From: Lysobacterales bacterium
Lineage (GTDB): Bacteria; Pseudomonadota; Gammaproteobacteria; Xanthomonadales; Rhodanobacteraceae
Reading direction: 5' to 3'
NCBI GenBank assembly: GCA_017305055.1
Contig: JAFKMZ010000005.1
Coordinates: forward strand, 62,001 to 126,000
Length of the DNA stretch: 64,000 bases
Shown here piece after piece: positions 13,884 through 23,490 of the stretch. The notes beneath the pieces were generated by a model. The model made no database searches. It was given only the letters and a program-made list of their open reading frames with translations, and was not told where the DNA came from. Numbering within the stretch: position 1 is the stretch's first letter; every line of letters starts with the position of its first letter. The translations under genes were made by a program, and so were the position numbers.

Positions 13884-15188
13884 ATGAAGAAGAAGCTGTT
13901 GACCAGCGCATTTGCAGCGGTGTTGTGCATGGGCGCCGGCTTGGCCACGGTATACGTCACGCCTGCAACTGCTGCGCAATCATCGAAGAGTGACAAGCCC
14001 GAGGCGCTGTACCCCAATGCGACGCGCAAGGAGCCCAAGCTCGATCTGACCAGCCCGCGCGACCAGAAGGCTATCAACGACGGTCTCGAGGCGGCGAACG
14101 CCGGGGATGACGAGAAGGCCGAAAAGGATCTGCAGCCGATCATCGACAAGAGCAAGAGCAAGTACGCGAAAGCGATGGCCTTGCAGGGGTTGGCCGGCGT
14201 CAAGTACAAGAATGGCGATATCAAGGGCGCCATCACCATGTTGCAGCAGGCCATCGATCTCGGGGTGATGCCGAACGATACGTACTTCCAACTCCTGTAC
14301 ATGCTGGCGCAGTTCCAGATGGCGGATCAGGACTATCAGGCCTCGCTGAACACACTGGCCAAGTGGCGGGACGAAGGCAAAAAGGAAACCGCCGACTCCT
14401 ACGCGTTGGAAGGCAATGCCGACTATCGTCTGAAGAAGTATCCGGAAGCCATCGCGGCCATCCAGAAGGCCAAGTCACTAGGTACCAAATCTGAACCCAG
14501 CTGGGATCAGATTCTGATGGCGAGCTATGCTGAAAGCGGACAGACCGACCAGGCCGCGAAACTGGCCATGCAGGCGGTGGCTGACGCGCCAAACGATGCA
14601 ACAGCCTTGAACAATGCCGTTGCCATCCTGACCGAGGCAAAGCAATACCCGCAGGCCATCGATCTGATGGAGAAGGCGCGCGCCAACGGCACGCTCAAGA
14701 CCCAGACGCATTACGTGAACCTGGCGAAGCTGTACCTGATCACCGGGCAATCCAGTGACGACCCCAAGCCGAATGCGATAAAGGCGGCACAGGTTCTCGA
14801 CGACGGCATGACCAAGGGTATCGTTGACAAAAACACCGAGAATTACACGTTGCTGGGCGAGGCTGCGCAACTTGCCGACAACAATGCGCAGGCGGTGGAC
14901 AACTACGTCAAGGCGTCCGCCACCGCGAGCAACGGTGATGCCGCTTTGCGCGCAGCCCAGGTGTTGATCACCGAGAACAAGTACACGGATGCCAAGAAAT
15001 ACGCCCAGGAGGCACTGGACAAGGGCCTCACCGACCACAAGGGCAATGCCTACATGGTGCTTGCCGCGAGTGAGCGCGGGTTGAAGCACAAGGCCGAGGC
15101 AATCGCCGCCATGAAGAAGGCGGCCGAGCAGCCAGAAACTGCCGCCAGGGCCAAAGAGTGGCTGAAACAACAGGGTGGCGGCCACTAA
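13884..15188 (+). CDS. Secreted tetratricopeptide-repeat protein
   Basis: 434 aa. The N-terminus is a classic signal peptide (MKKKLLTSAFAAVLCMGAG..., cleavage probably near TPATAA). The rest is helical, with repeated TPR-like units (for example ALQGLAGVKYKNGDIKGAI, YALEGNADYRLKKYPEAI, MVLAASERGLKHKAEAI). I infer a periplasmic scaffold protein. It lies between gyrB and tonB, all on the plus strand, and may be linked to TonB function; the 224-bp gap before tonB suggests a separate promoter for tonB. The exact role is unknown. Confidence 0.85.
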   Translation: MKKKLLTSAFAAVLCMGAGLATVYVTPATAAQSSKSDKPEALYPNATRKEPKLDLTSPRDQKAINDGLEAANAGDDEKAEKDLQPIIDKSKSKYAKAMALQGLAGVKYKNGDIKGAITMLQQAIDLGVMPNDTYFQLLYMLAQFQMADQDYQASLNTLAKWRDEGKKETADSYALEGNADYRLKKYPEAIAAIQKAKSLGTKSEPSWDQILMASYAESGQTDQAAKLAMQAVADAPNDATALNNAVAILTEAKQYPQAIDLMEKARANGTLKTQTHYVNLAKLYLITGQSSDDPKPNAIKAAQVLDDGMTKGIVDKNTENYTLLGEAAQLADNNAQAVDNYVKASATASNGDAALRAAQVLITENKYTDAKKYAQEALDKGLTDHKGNAYMVLAASERGLKHKAEAIAAMKKAAEQPETAARAKEWLKQQGGGH

Positions 15189-15412
15189 ATGGACGGCCAT
15201 ACCGGCTGACCCGCAGCATACCGGATGGACGTCCATTCGTGACGCCCAGACAGGGGAAAAAAGCTATACATGAGTTGCAGGTTGTTGTAGTATCGGTTGT
15301 CTTATCCTCGCGTTTCCTCGGTGGCGCGTACCACCCGCAAGTCAGGGGTGGCTGCGTGTCACGGCTCGTGGTGACGTCCTTATCCCGCTCGATCAGCTTC
15401 AGACAGTGACAG

Positions 15413-16054
<642 letters not shown>

Positions 16055-16124
16055 CCCAATCGGCTGTAACCGGCGGTGATCGATTACAGTTACAGTTCAC
16101 GCTTGACTTCCTTAGGGTAGCGTT

Positions 16125-16898
16125 ATGTTCCTACAGACTCCTGATACGACCGGTGCCGCGCCAGCATTGGGTGGCAATAGCAACGCTGAAGCCATGAAGC
16201 AGATGGGCTTCGGTGACTTGATGCAACACTTTGACTGGCTCGGTTGGGTCGTCTTCGTCACCTTGATCATCATGTCGTTTCTGACGTGGTATTACATCGT
16301 GGTGAATACGGTCCGCAACATCGTGGTGAGCCGGCGCGCGGACAAGGTGATCGACGGGTTTTGGGCGACGTCCAATACCCAGGAAGCGATCCGAGAGCTG
16401 GAAGCACAGCCGAAGAGCGAGCCGTTCTCGAAGATTGCCCTTGATGCGGCAGCGGCGGTTGCCCATCACCAGCATTCCCAGGCCACGGCAACTGCCGATG
16501 GACGGGTGGCTAGCGCGCTCAGCCGCTCCGAGTTCATTGACCGGGCGCTGCGCCAGGCAATTGCCCGCGAGAGTCTGCGTCTCGAAGCCGGCTTGACCCT
16601 GCTGGCAACTGTGGGCTCAGCCGCACCGTTCGTCGGTCTGCTCGGTACGGTCTGGGGCATTTACCACGCCTTGATCCGTATCGCCGCATCTGGCGACGCA
16701 TCCATGGCCGTCGTGGCTGGTCCTGTCGGTGAGGCATTGCTGATGACCGCGTTCGGCTTGTTCGCCGCCATTCCCGCGACCTTCGCGTTCAACGCTTTCA
16801 ACCGGGCGAACCGGGTGACGTTTGCACGCTTCGACGAGTTCGCGAATGACCTGCACGATTTCTTCGCCACGGGTTCGCGCGTCGAAAGTCAGAATTGA
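16125..16898 (+). CDS. exbB: ExbB proton channel subunit (MotA/TolQ/ExbB family)
   Basis: Inner-membrane motor subunit that energises TonB. 257 aa. Three membrane helices are visible, near residues 40-62 (WVVFVTLIIMSFLTWYYIVV), 148-172 (LLATVGSAAPFVGLLGTVWG) and 190-215 (VGEALLMTAFGLFAAIPATF). The conserved TVGSAAPFVGLLGTVWGI and EALxxTAxGLxAAIPA motifs distinguish the family. It is 11 bp ahead of exbD, so they form one operon. Confidence 0.95.
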   Translation: MFLQTPDTTGAAPALGGNSNAEAMKQMGFGDLMQHFDWLGWVVFVTLIIMSFLTWYYIVVNTVRNIVVSRRADKVIDGFWATSNTQEAIRELEAQPKSEPFSKIALDAAAAVAHHQHSQATATADGRVASALSRSEFIDRALRQAIARESLRLEAGLTLLATVGSAAPFVGLLGTVWGIYHALIRIAASGDASMAVVAGPVGEALLMTAFGLFAAIPATFAFNAFNRANRVTFARFDEFANDLHDFFATGSRVESQN

Positions 16899-16909
16899 GG
16901 GCTTAACCC

Positions 16910-17335
16910 ATGTCGATGAGTGCCGGAGGCAATGCCAGTGGGATGATGGCGGAAATCAACGTCACCCCGCTGGTGGATGTGATGTTGGTGCTGCTGATCA
17001 TCTTCATGATCACTGCTCCCTTGATGACCCATTCCATCAAGATCGACCTGCCGATTGCCAACCCGCATGCCAAGGAAGACGCGCCGAAGACTCCACCATT
17101 GGATTTGGCGATCAAGCAGGATGGCAGCTTGTATTTCAATGACCAACCGATAACCAGTTCGGAACTACGGGCCACGCTGGCTGTCGCGGCACAGAAGATC
17201 CCGCAGCCCGAATTGCAGATTCGGGCTGACCAGAACACCGAGTTCAAGCTGGTCAGGGCGGCGCTGAATGACGCCAAGAGCCAAGGCATGGTCCATGTCG
17301 GGTTCATGACGATCGGCAAGCCCCACCAGGAGTAA
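16910..17335 (+). CDS. exbD: ExbD biopolymer transport protein, first copy
   Basis: Second motor subunit, 141 aa. One N-terminal membrane helix (VDVMLVLLIIFMITAPLM) carries the essential Asp of the INVTPLVDVMLVLL motif; the remainder is a periplasmic domain. Two exbD copies after exbB are characteristic of xanthomonads, where the first is the generally essential one for iron uptake (established for Xanthomonas campestris). Confidence 0.93.
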   Translation: MSMSAGGNASGMMAEINVTPLVDVMLVLLIIFMITAPLMTHSIKIDLPIANPHAKEDAPKTPPLDLAIKQDGSLYFNDQPITSSELRATLAVAAQKIPQPELQIRADQNTEFKLVRAALNDAKSQGMVHVGFMTIGKPHQE

Positions 17336-17340
17336 GCGTC

Positions 17341-17745
17341 ATGGCCAAATTAAAGAAGGTCGAACATGCAGGCCCGATGAATGAGATCAACGTAACACCG
17401 TTGGTCGACGTTCTGCTGGTGTTGCTGATCATCTTCATGATCACGGCACCAATCCCGGCCTTGAAGATCAAGGTTGACCTGCCACAACCCAATCCGAATC
17501 CGCCTACGACGAAACCTCTGGATCCCATCCATTTGCGGATTGATCGTGCTGGTTCGTTTTACTGGAACGATGTACCAGTGGATGATCAGGGCCTGCAGGC
17601 ACAGTTGGCCGTTATTGCCCAACAGAAGGAGCAGCCCGAGATCCAGATCGGACCAGATGATGCTGCGGCGTACAAGTACGTTGCCCACGTCTTGGCTGCA
17701 GCCAAGACCTATGATCTGGTAAAGATCGGCTTCGCGGGCGGCTAG
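17341..17745 (+). CDS. exbD2: ExbD-like protein, second copy
   Basis: 134 aa, 5 bp after the first exbD. It has the same architecture with EINVTPLVDVLLVLLIIFMI at the membrane helix, so the catalytic Asp is kept. Its periplasmic part differs clearly from the first copy. In Xanthomonas campestris the second ExbD is dispensable for iron uptake but needed for some plant responses; whether that applies here is inference. It is followed 43 bp later by an intrinsic terminator. Confidence 0.9.
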   Translation: MAKLKKVEHAGPMNEINVTPLVDVLLVLLIIFMITAPIPALKIKVDLPQPNPNPPTTKPLDPIHLRIDRAGSFYWNDVPVDDQGLQAQLAVIAQQKEQPEIQIGPDDAAAYKYVAHVLAAAKTYDLVKIGFAGG

Positions 17746-17782
17746 TCAGGAAGGGGCGCTGTCGGATCGAACCCAAGGGAAG

Positions 17783-17813
17783 GAAAATGGCCTGCAGATG
17801 CAGGCCGTTTTCG
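17783..17813. terminator. Intrinsic terminator after the tonB operon
   Basis: Stem GGCCTGC (17789-17795), loop AGAT, stem GCAGGCC (17800-17806), followed by GTTTTCG on the plus strand and preceded by GGAAAAT, so it can act in both directions. It separates exbD2 from the convergent phospholipase-D-like gene. The rest of the 253-bp gap to 17998 shows nothing further. Confidence 0.85.
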
Positions 17814-17998
17814 TTTGGGTTGAGGAACCGGCGGCATGGGATGCCAGTATCGCCTTGTCCGCGACGGGCCCGTCACTACATCCCTCGAATTGGCCGTTTC
17901 CCGTGGCGTCCAGCCGACCCCGTGAAGCGCCCGGCCGCCACCTGCCAATGCAGGCACGGTTTTGTCCAGCTTGTATTCCCGCCGGTGCGCAGCATTGC

Positions 17999-19888
17999 CT
18001 AAAGGATGCTACTGGCTCCCGCACCAAACGCCGTGAACAAGCGGGTGTAAATCGACTTGGCGGACAGGGCGACGTCCGGAAAGTCGCCGACTGCGGTGTA
18101 GCACGAATAGAAGGCCGGATCGGAGATCGGCAACGGGCGGCAGCCGGGATTGAGTTCGTAGCTGGTCGCGTAGCGGAACGGCCATAGGTCAAAGATCGGC
18201 AGGTGCGAGGACACCTCGGCCATGGCCTGGTTGACATTGGTGAGCACCGGGACGCTGGGGCGCCGCGGCGCGATTACCCAGGAGTTGTCGGGCGTGGTGC
18301 TGCGCAGGATCGATGCCCGCACCTGCCGGGCGAACCGCCGGTCGTGGACGATGACCCCGGCTTCAGTGTTGTAGTGGTCCGAGCGTGGGTCGAAGTTGTG
18401 CGAGCCAACCATGGCAAAGGCCTCGTCCACCACAATGGACTTTGCATGCAGGCTGAAGCGCTGTCCTTCGCTTAGCAAGGGTGCAGGGCTGTGCCGCTGG
18501 CCCCGACTGCCAAACAACCCCCGCCCGCCGGTTTCCGCTGGTTCCCCCCGGACCGGTCTGCGCTGCGCACTGCCCTCGACCACCGGGGGTCGCTCCGCAA
18601 CCTCACTGTTGGCCTCGAGATAAGCGTCGACGGCGACGGGCGCGTGCGGCTTGAGCTCATAGATCTCAAAGCCGTAGCGCTCCAGATAGCGCTTGCGATG
18701 CTTGTATGACATTGAATAGGTAACGAAGGCGTCCGTCGAGGCAAGCGAGTTGGTCGACACCAAGATCCGTGGCGGTGGACGAGTTTCGTGCAAGCGCTCG
18801 AAGATCTTTCCAGCGCGCTTGCTGATGACCAGGTAGGGCGTCTGCAGGACCACCTCGCGCTTGGCCTCCCCCACCATCTGCACGACATGCCGGGTGAAAG
18901 CGACAGCCGCAGTCTGGTCCGGATTGTCAGTCTTTGCCGGCATGTCGCTGAAGAACTCGACGTCGCCGGTGCGCAAACTCTGCGCCAGGACACGCGTCTC
19001 CAACCATTGATCGTCGCTGGCTTCGAGCCGCACACGCGCCACGCGCTCCGGGCGCGCGTAGACCGGGGTGACCCAGCCCGCTGCATGTGGATGGGTTGCG
19101 ATGTGGCGATTGACGTCGCGCAGACGTGTCAAGCCGACCGACCGGCGGTGGTTCCAGAACAATCGAAAGCTATCGGCCATGCGCCGTACTGCCGGACCGC
19201 CCACCATGACGTCGCGGTCGATATAGTCGAAAGTGGGGTCCCAGTCGAAGTAACGGTCCTGGTAATTGCGGCCACCGGTGATGCCGGCGCTGTCGTCGAC
19301 CACGAACACCTTGTTGTGCATGCGCTGGTTGAACTTGAAAAAGCAGCAGGCGATGCCAGCGGCCCATTGCAAGGCCGAGGTGTGTGCGTCATCGAAGGTG
19401 GGGTTGTATAGCCTGAGGCTCAGATTGGGGCTGGCCCGTGCCAGGGCGTCGAGCAGGTTCAAGTCACTGAATACGCCCAGCTGATCGATCAGGATACGTA
19501 CCCGTACGCCCCGTCGCGCCGCCTCGACCAGTGCGTCCAGCACGACCAGGCCGGCATCGTCGTCATCCCAGATGTACGTCTGGACGTCCACGCTGTGCTG
19601 GGCGGCGCGGATCAGGTTGAGCCGCGCCACCAAGGCGGCCTCGCCGTCGGCAAGCAGGCTCACCACGTGCACGGGGTGCCCCGGTGACGATTCGCGCATG
19701 GCCTGGTCCGCGGCTTGCAGCAATGGCGAAGGCACCGCGCAGTGCGCCGGTCCCGTGCAGGTGACGCTGCGGTCGACCGTGGCGGCAATGATGTCGTCGG
19801 CCTGGCGCACCTGCGCGCGCGTCAGCGTGCATCCCGAAATCCCTGAGCCGATCAGCAACAATGCCAGTGCGAGGCGAACCACAGTCAT
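17999..19888 (-). CDS. Phospholipase D / cardiolipin synthase-like lipoprotein
   Basis: About 629 aa from ATG 19888, chosen because it opens with a lipoprotein signal (hydrophobic stretch LALALLLIGSG, then the lipobox ISGC with the lipid-modified Cys at about residue 20). Two HKD motifs mark the PLD superfamily: HNKVFVVDDSAGITGGRN and HAKSIVVDEAFAMVGSHN. Two motifs in one chain fit a phosphatidyltransferase or phospholipase acting at the cell envelope. A low-complexity Arg/Gly-rich insert (RRPVRGEPAETGGRG) lies just before the second motif. It is downstream of sixA on the same strand. Substrate unknown. Confidence 0.88.
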   Translation of the reverse strand: MTVVRLALALLLIGSGISGCTLTRAQVRQADDIIAATVDRSVTCTGPAHCAVPSPLLQAADQAMRESSPGHPVHVVSLLADGEAALVARLNLIRAAQHSVDVQTYIWDDDDAGLVVLDALVEAARRGVRVRILIDQLGVFSDLNLLDALARASPNLSLRLYNPTFDDAHTSALQWAAGIACCFFKFNQRMHNKVFVVDDSAGITGGRNYQDRYFDWDPTFDYIDRDVMVGGPAVRRMADSFRLFWNHRRSVGLTRLRDVNRHIATHPHAAGWVTPVYARPERVARVRLEASDDQWLETRVLAQSLRTGDVEFFSDMPAKTDNPDQTAAVAFTRHVVQMVGEAKREVVLQTPYLVISKRAGKIFERLHETRPPPRILVSTNSLASTDAFVTYSMSYKHRKRYLERYGFEIYELKPHAPVAVDAYLEANSEVAERPPVVEGSAQRRPVRGEPAETGGRGLFGSRGQRHSPAPLLSEGQRFSLHAKSIVVDEAFAMVGSHNFDPRSDHYNTEAGVIVHDRRFARQVRASILRSTTPDNSWVIAPRRPSVPVLTNVNQAMAEVSSHLPIFDLWPFRYATSYELNPGCRPLPISDPAFYSCYTAVGDFPDVALSAKSIYTRLFTAFGAGASSIL

Positions 19889-19963
19889 GCTGGAGCCATC
19901 AACCAGGTGTCTTCTCTGACTTCGCAACCGCAGCCACCCGTGCCCTGGCTCACTGGCGCAGGG

Positions 19964-20437
19964 TCATGGCGACCAGAACGCGCCAAGGCGCGCATTGCCG
20001 GGCTCAAGCGGGCCACTGAACTGCAGGATCGCCAAACCGGCGGGCGGCATGCCGCGAAACTGATCGGAGCGACCCTCGACCAATAGCGCCACCAGCCGCT
20101 CCAAGCCAGGGTTGTGCCCGATCAGCAGCACCGCCCGCGCGTCGCCATATTGATCCAGCAGCGCCAGCAGCTCGCCGGGCGTGGCATTGTAGATTTCCTC
20201 AGCCTGGTCCGGAATCGAAGTGCTGCCGAGCTCCCTCAGCACCAGGCGTGCGGTCTGCTCCGCACGCCTGGCTGGCGAGCACAGTACATGGTTGGGGACC
20301 ACACCATGGGTGGCCAGCCAAACCCCGGCAGCACGCGCCTCCTCCATGCCATGCGGAGTCAGCACCCGATCCTGGTCCTTGCCCGATGCTGCTTCCGTCT
20401 CGGCCTCGGCGTGCCGCACCAAAATCAGTTCTTGCAT
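19964..20437 (-). CDS. sixA: Phosphohistidine phosphatase SixA-type
   Basis: Histidine phosphatase superfamily, 157 aa, the compact SixA size. The catalytic RHA motif is in ELILVRHAEAE near the N-terminus, and the second catalytic His is in LLIGHNPGLERL. ATG 20437 preferred; an ATG three codons upstream is possible. In E. coli SixA removes phosphate from the nitrogen-PTS protein NPr. It lies between the ParA-like gene and the PLD-like gene, all on the minus strand. Confidence 0.88.
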   Translation of the reverse strand: MQELILVRHAEAETEAASGKDQDRVLTPHGMEEARAAGVWLATHGVVPNHVLCSPARRAEQTARLVLRELGSTSIPDQAEEIYNATPGELLALLDQYGDARAVLLIGHNPGLERLVALLVEGRSDQFRGMPPAGLAILQFSGPLEPGNARLGAFWSP

Positions 20438-20492
20438 GGAAAGCACTCCAGAGCCTGCCTAGGTGCAAGCGTGGTGTCGCAGGTGGGGACGT

Positions 20493-21128
20493 TCAGTGCC
20501 GTTGCCGCCGGAGCCAGCGCAGCAAAGGCTTCCAATCTTCCTGGTGGCTGCGGACCTGTTCGGACTGGTAATCGAATATGCCCTTGCCCAGCGCACTCAA
20601 CAATACGTAGGCCTGGCTGTCGCGTAGCTGGGCCACGACAGGGAATGGCGCACTGGCGGAAAGCTCCGCAATCGCGTCCTGGCTGGCATGGGTCCACGGT
20701 TTGAGCCGGTTGCCCACGAGGGCGACAGGCAATTTGCCACGCTTGATGTCCGGCACCTGCTGCAGCTCGGAAAGGAAATCCTGGGTTGCCCCAAGATCGA
20801 ACGAAGAAGGCAGCACGGGTATGACCAGCGCGTCGGCAAACTCCAGAAACACGCCCAGCTCGCGCGACCCTGCGCCTGCCGGCGTGTCAATGAGCAACTG
20901 CCTGGTTTCGGCAGGCACCCGACTCAGCGCCCGGCGGCCTCCGGCCAGGGCCGTCACCGCCGGAACCGTGTCCGGACGCAGCATGGTCCAGCGCAAGCTC
21001 GAACCCTGGCGGTCGGCGTCGATGATCATCGGCTGTTGGCCCGCCTGGGCCCATTGCGCAGCGAGCTGGGTTACCAGAGTGCTTTTCCCGCAGCCACCTT
21101 TGCTGCTTGCGACAAGTGTCGTGAACAT
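20493..21128 (-). CDS. ParA/MinD-family ATPase (orphan)
   Basis: 211 aa from ATG 21128, which starts MFTTLVASSKGGCGKST; the deviant Walker A KGGCGKST is at about residues 10-17. Further motifs are MIIDADRQGSS and LLIDTPAG. No parB or DNA-binding partner lies nearby, so it is unlikely to be the chromosomal segregation ATPase. Orphan ParA-like proteins often position protein cargo (chemoreceptors, carboxysomes, flagella) or regulate surface functions. Its role here is unknown; the neighbours sixA and the PLD-like gene may share transcription. Confidence 0.85.
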   Translation of the reverse strand: MFTTLVASSKGGCGKSTLVTQLAAQWAQAGQQPMIIDADRQGSSLRWTMLRPDTVPAVTALAGGRRALSRVPAETRQLLIDTPAGAGSRELGVFLEFADALVIPVLPSSFDLGATQDFLSELQQVPDIKRGKLPVALVGNRLKPWTHASQDAIAELSASAPFPVVAQLRDSQAYVLLSALGKGIFDYQSEQVRSHQEDWKPLLRWLRRQRH

Positions 21129-21240
21129 CGCTCGATCCTTGCACCGTGCACTGGACAAGCCTAACCGGGAAGCACCTGTGAAGGAACAGGCGTGCCATTC
21201 AAGCCCAGGGAACCGCGATACGCGCCACTTGGCGGAGGCC

Positions 21241-22284
21241 TCAGGGCTTGGTGGACGACGGGGACCAGCCGACCGGTGCCTCGGTGCTGATCTGGCTTTC
21301 GCGCAATGCCGCAAGCATCAGGCTCATTTCAGTGCCGCCACTGCGTGCCAGACTCAGCAACCCCTGGGCGACCGCACGCTCATTCAGCGCACGCGCGTTC
21401 AGCTTGGCGAAGCTCTGCACCTGCCAGGCGAGGTTGACCCGCTCCTGCGCCGCAGCACTCTGCTGCGCAGGGTCTGGGGCCAGGGTCTCGCGCAAATGCA
21501 GCCCCAGGGATCGTGCCAGCGGACTCGACCCCCACTCCAGGGTCTTGCCCAACTTGAGGCAGTCCGCTTTGGTGTCCGCCTCCGCGTCCGGTGCGGTGCA
21601 AAGTTTCGCCGCGACCTGTAACGCGGGCTGCGGCAACGTATGCCCCAGGCCGAATACCAGCATGACCTGGGTTGCCAGCGCCCCCGAGGCATAAGTCGGA
21701 TCGAGCGTGGCGGCCGGTGGAGGGAGGGTACCAACGGTCTTGGCCAGCGCCTCCAGGCCGGTGCCCACATAATCGTCGTAAACCTTGGCGGCTGCCGCGC
21801 GGGCCAGGTCTTCGCGTGCGGCGGCGTGGTCGCGTGCGCGTACATCGACACCGAGCTTGAGCAACCAGACCGCGGCGTTGTCCGGCGCTTCCTGCACGAG
21901 GGCCTTGCCCGCATCCGGATTGGGACATTGGCCTGGGGTCGAGGTGCAGTCGGCCAAGCGCGCCCAAGTGACCGCCGGTCCGAAGCCAGGTGCGGCTGCG
22001 GCACGCTTGATCAGTTCGTGGAAGCTCAGCGGCGCGGGCTGCGCGGCCAGGGGCCGTGCGAGCAGTGCCGCGGCCAGCAACGGCTGCGCTTCGGCGCGCA
22101 AAGCCAGCACGCTGACCAGGTCGCGCTGGAACGCCAGCAAGGCCTGGTCCTGCGCGGCGTCGGCGGCGGTGACGCGCGAGGCCGGCGGTGCGCTGCGCTC
22201 TTGCGCCAAGGTGGGTATGCCCACGGCCAGCAATACCACACTGGTGACGCCAGCAAGCCAGGTGGGAACCCGCGTGCCACGCAT
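21241..22284 (-). CDS. Exported protein of unknown function, 347 aa
   Basis: Not recognised. The N-terminus looks like a signal peptide (WLAGVTSVVLLAVGIPTLA, cleavage near AQE). The mature part is Ala/Leu-rich and probably all helical, with four Cys in two pairs (ADCTSTPGQC and KLCTAPDAEADTKADC) that could form disulphides in the periplasm. Weak TPR-like character (DNAAVWLLKLGVDVRARDHA) suggests a helical-repeat protein. It lies between speE and the ParA-like gene on the same strand. Confidence 0.7.
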   Translation of the reverse strand: MRGTRVPTWLAGVTSVVLLAVGIPTLAQERSAPPASRVTAADAAQDQALLAFQRDLVSVLALRAEAQPLLAAALLARPLAAQPAPLSFHELIKRAAAAPGFGPAVTWARLADCTSTPGQCPNPDAGKALVQEAPDNAAVWLLKLGVDVRARDHAAAREDLARAAAAKVYDDYVGTGLEALAKTVGTLPPPAATLDPTYASGALATQVMLVFGLGHTLPQPALQVAAKLCTAPDAEADTKADCLKLGKTLEWGSSPLARSLGLHLRETLAPDPAQQSAAAQERVNLAWQVQSFAKLNARALNERAVAQGLLSLARSGGTEMSLMLAALRESQISTEAPVGWSPSSTKP

Positions 22285-22375
22285 ATGCCTATCCCGTCAG
22301 GTGGATAACGGCGGCAGCATACAAGGGCCTGCTTGAACGTGACCCGTCACGCCACGCGATCGAGGCCAGCGCTGC

Positions 22376-23230
22376 CTACTCGACCAAGGCCTCGCGCATG
22401 AACTCCGGCTGGGCCAGCGCCGCCTTGTGGATCTCGGCGTTGTAGTAGTGGGTATGGAACTTCTTGCTGAGCGCGCCGCGTTCGCGGAAGTCGTGCAGCT
22501 CGCCGCCCTTGCGTGCCATCGTGCAACTCCACCAGCCCGTGGGGTAGCAGGGTTGCGGGAACGGCAAGGTGCGCCTGGCGCTGAAGCCGGCAGCGTGCAT
22601 GGCCGCGCGCATCGACTTGATCAGCTCCAGGTGCACCAGCGGCGATTCGCTCTGTTGCACCAGCAGCCCGCCGTGCCGCAAGGCCTTGAAGCAGGACGCG
22701 TAGAACGCCGTGTTGAAAAGCCCGGCGGCGGGTCCGACCGGATCCGTGGAATCGACGATGACCAAGTCGATCGATTCTGCCGGCACGGCGGCGAGGTACT
22801 TGATTCCGTCCTCGAACAGCAGTTCCGCGCGCGGATCGCCGTTGCTTTCGCACAGCTCGGGGAAATACTGCTCCGCCAGCCGCGTCACGCGCTCGTCGAT
22901 CTCCACCTGCACCACGTGTTCCACCTCATCGTGGCGCAACACCTCGCGCAGTGTGCCGCAGTCGCCACCGCCAATGATCACCACCTGCTTGGCGCAGGCG
23001 TGGGTGAACAGCGCCGGATGCGTCATCATCTCGTGATAGAAGAAGTTGTCCCGCGCGGTGAGCATGATGCAGCCATCGATGACCATCAGCTTGCCCCAAT
23101 CCGTGGTCTGGTAGATGTCGATGGTCTGGAACGCGGACTTCTCGCTGTGCAGCAATTGTTCTGTGCGAAAACCAATGGACGAGCCGGAAGCCTGGTGGGC
23201 CTCGGTGAACCAGCCTGGCTGCTGCGACAT
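22376..23230 (-). CDS. speE: Spermidine synthase (polyamine aminopropyltransferase)
   Basis: Transfers aminopropyl from decarboxylated SAM to putrescine. 284 aa, normal length. Start ATG 23230 gives MSQQPGWFTEAHQASGSSIGF, matching family N-termini. Motifs: IIGGGDCGTLREVLRH (dcSAM binding), VEIDERV, and DLVIVDSTDPVGPA with the catalytic Asp. It is divergent from speA across a 260-bp gap, an arrangement that fits co-regulation of polyamine synthesis. Confidence 0.95.
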   Translation of the reverse strand: MSQQPGWFTEAHQASGSSIGFRTEQLLHSEKSAFQTIDIYQTTDWGKLMVIDGCIMLTARDNFFYHEMMTHPALFTHACAKQVVIIGGGDCGTLREVLRHDEVEHVVQVEIDERVTRLAEQYFPELCESNGDPRAELLFEDGIKYLAAVPAESIDLVIVDSTDPVGPAAGLFNTAFYASCFKALRHGGLLVQQSESPLVHLELIKSMRAAMHAAGFSARRTLPFPQPCYPTGWWSCTMARKGGELHDFRERGALSKKFHTHYYNAEIHKAALAQPEFMREALVE

Positions 23231-23490
23231 GGCGAGATCCTGGAGTATGTGGGTGAGTCGACCCACAAGTGTAACCACAAGCCGCCATGGTGGGTGTGCG
23301 CGCTCCACATCCCCGGAGCGGCTCATTACAATGACTGCATGCGGCGGGTCGTATTGTGCCGGCGCGCGGCTGGTGCTGCAGCCCGATGTGCCCTTGCGCG
23401 GTGCAGGACAAACGGCCGTTCGTGTGCGAATGCGTCATCACCAGCGGCGACCAGCGCCCCCGGGCATGGCCCGAAATGAGGAGAACTTGC

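Noticed and set aside
23356..23490. Earlier start for speA at 23356
   Set aside because: The extra 45 residues are Cys/Pro-rich and unlike the family, while GTG 23491 has AGGAG at a good distance.
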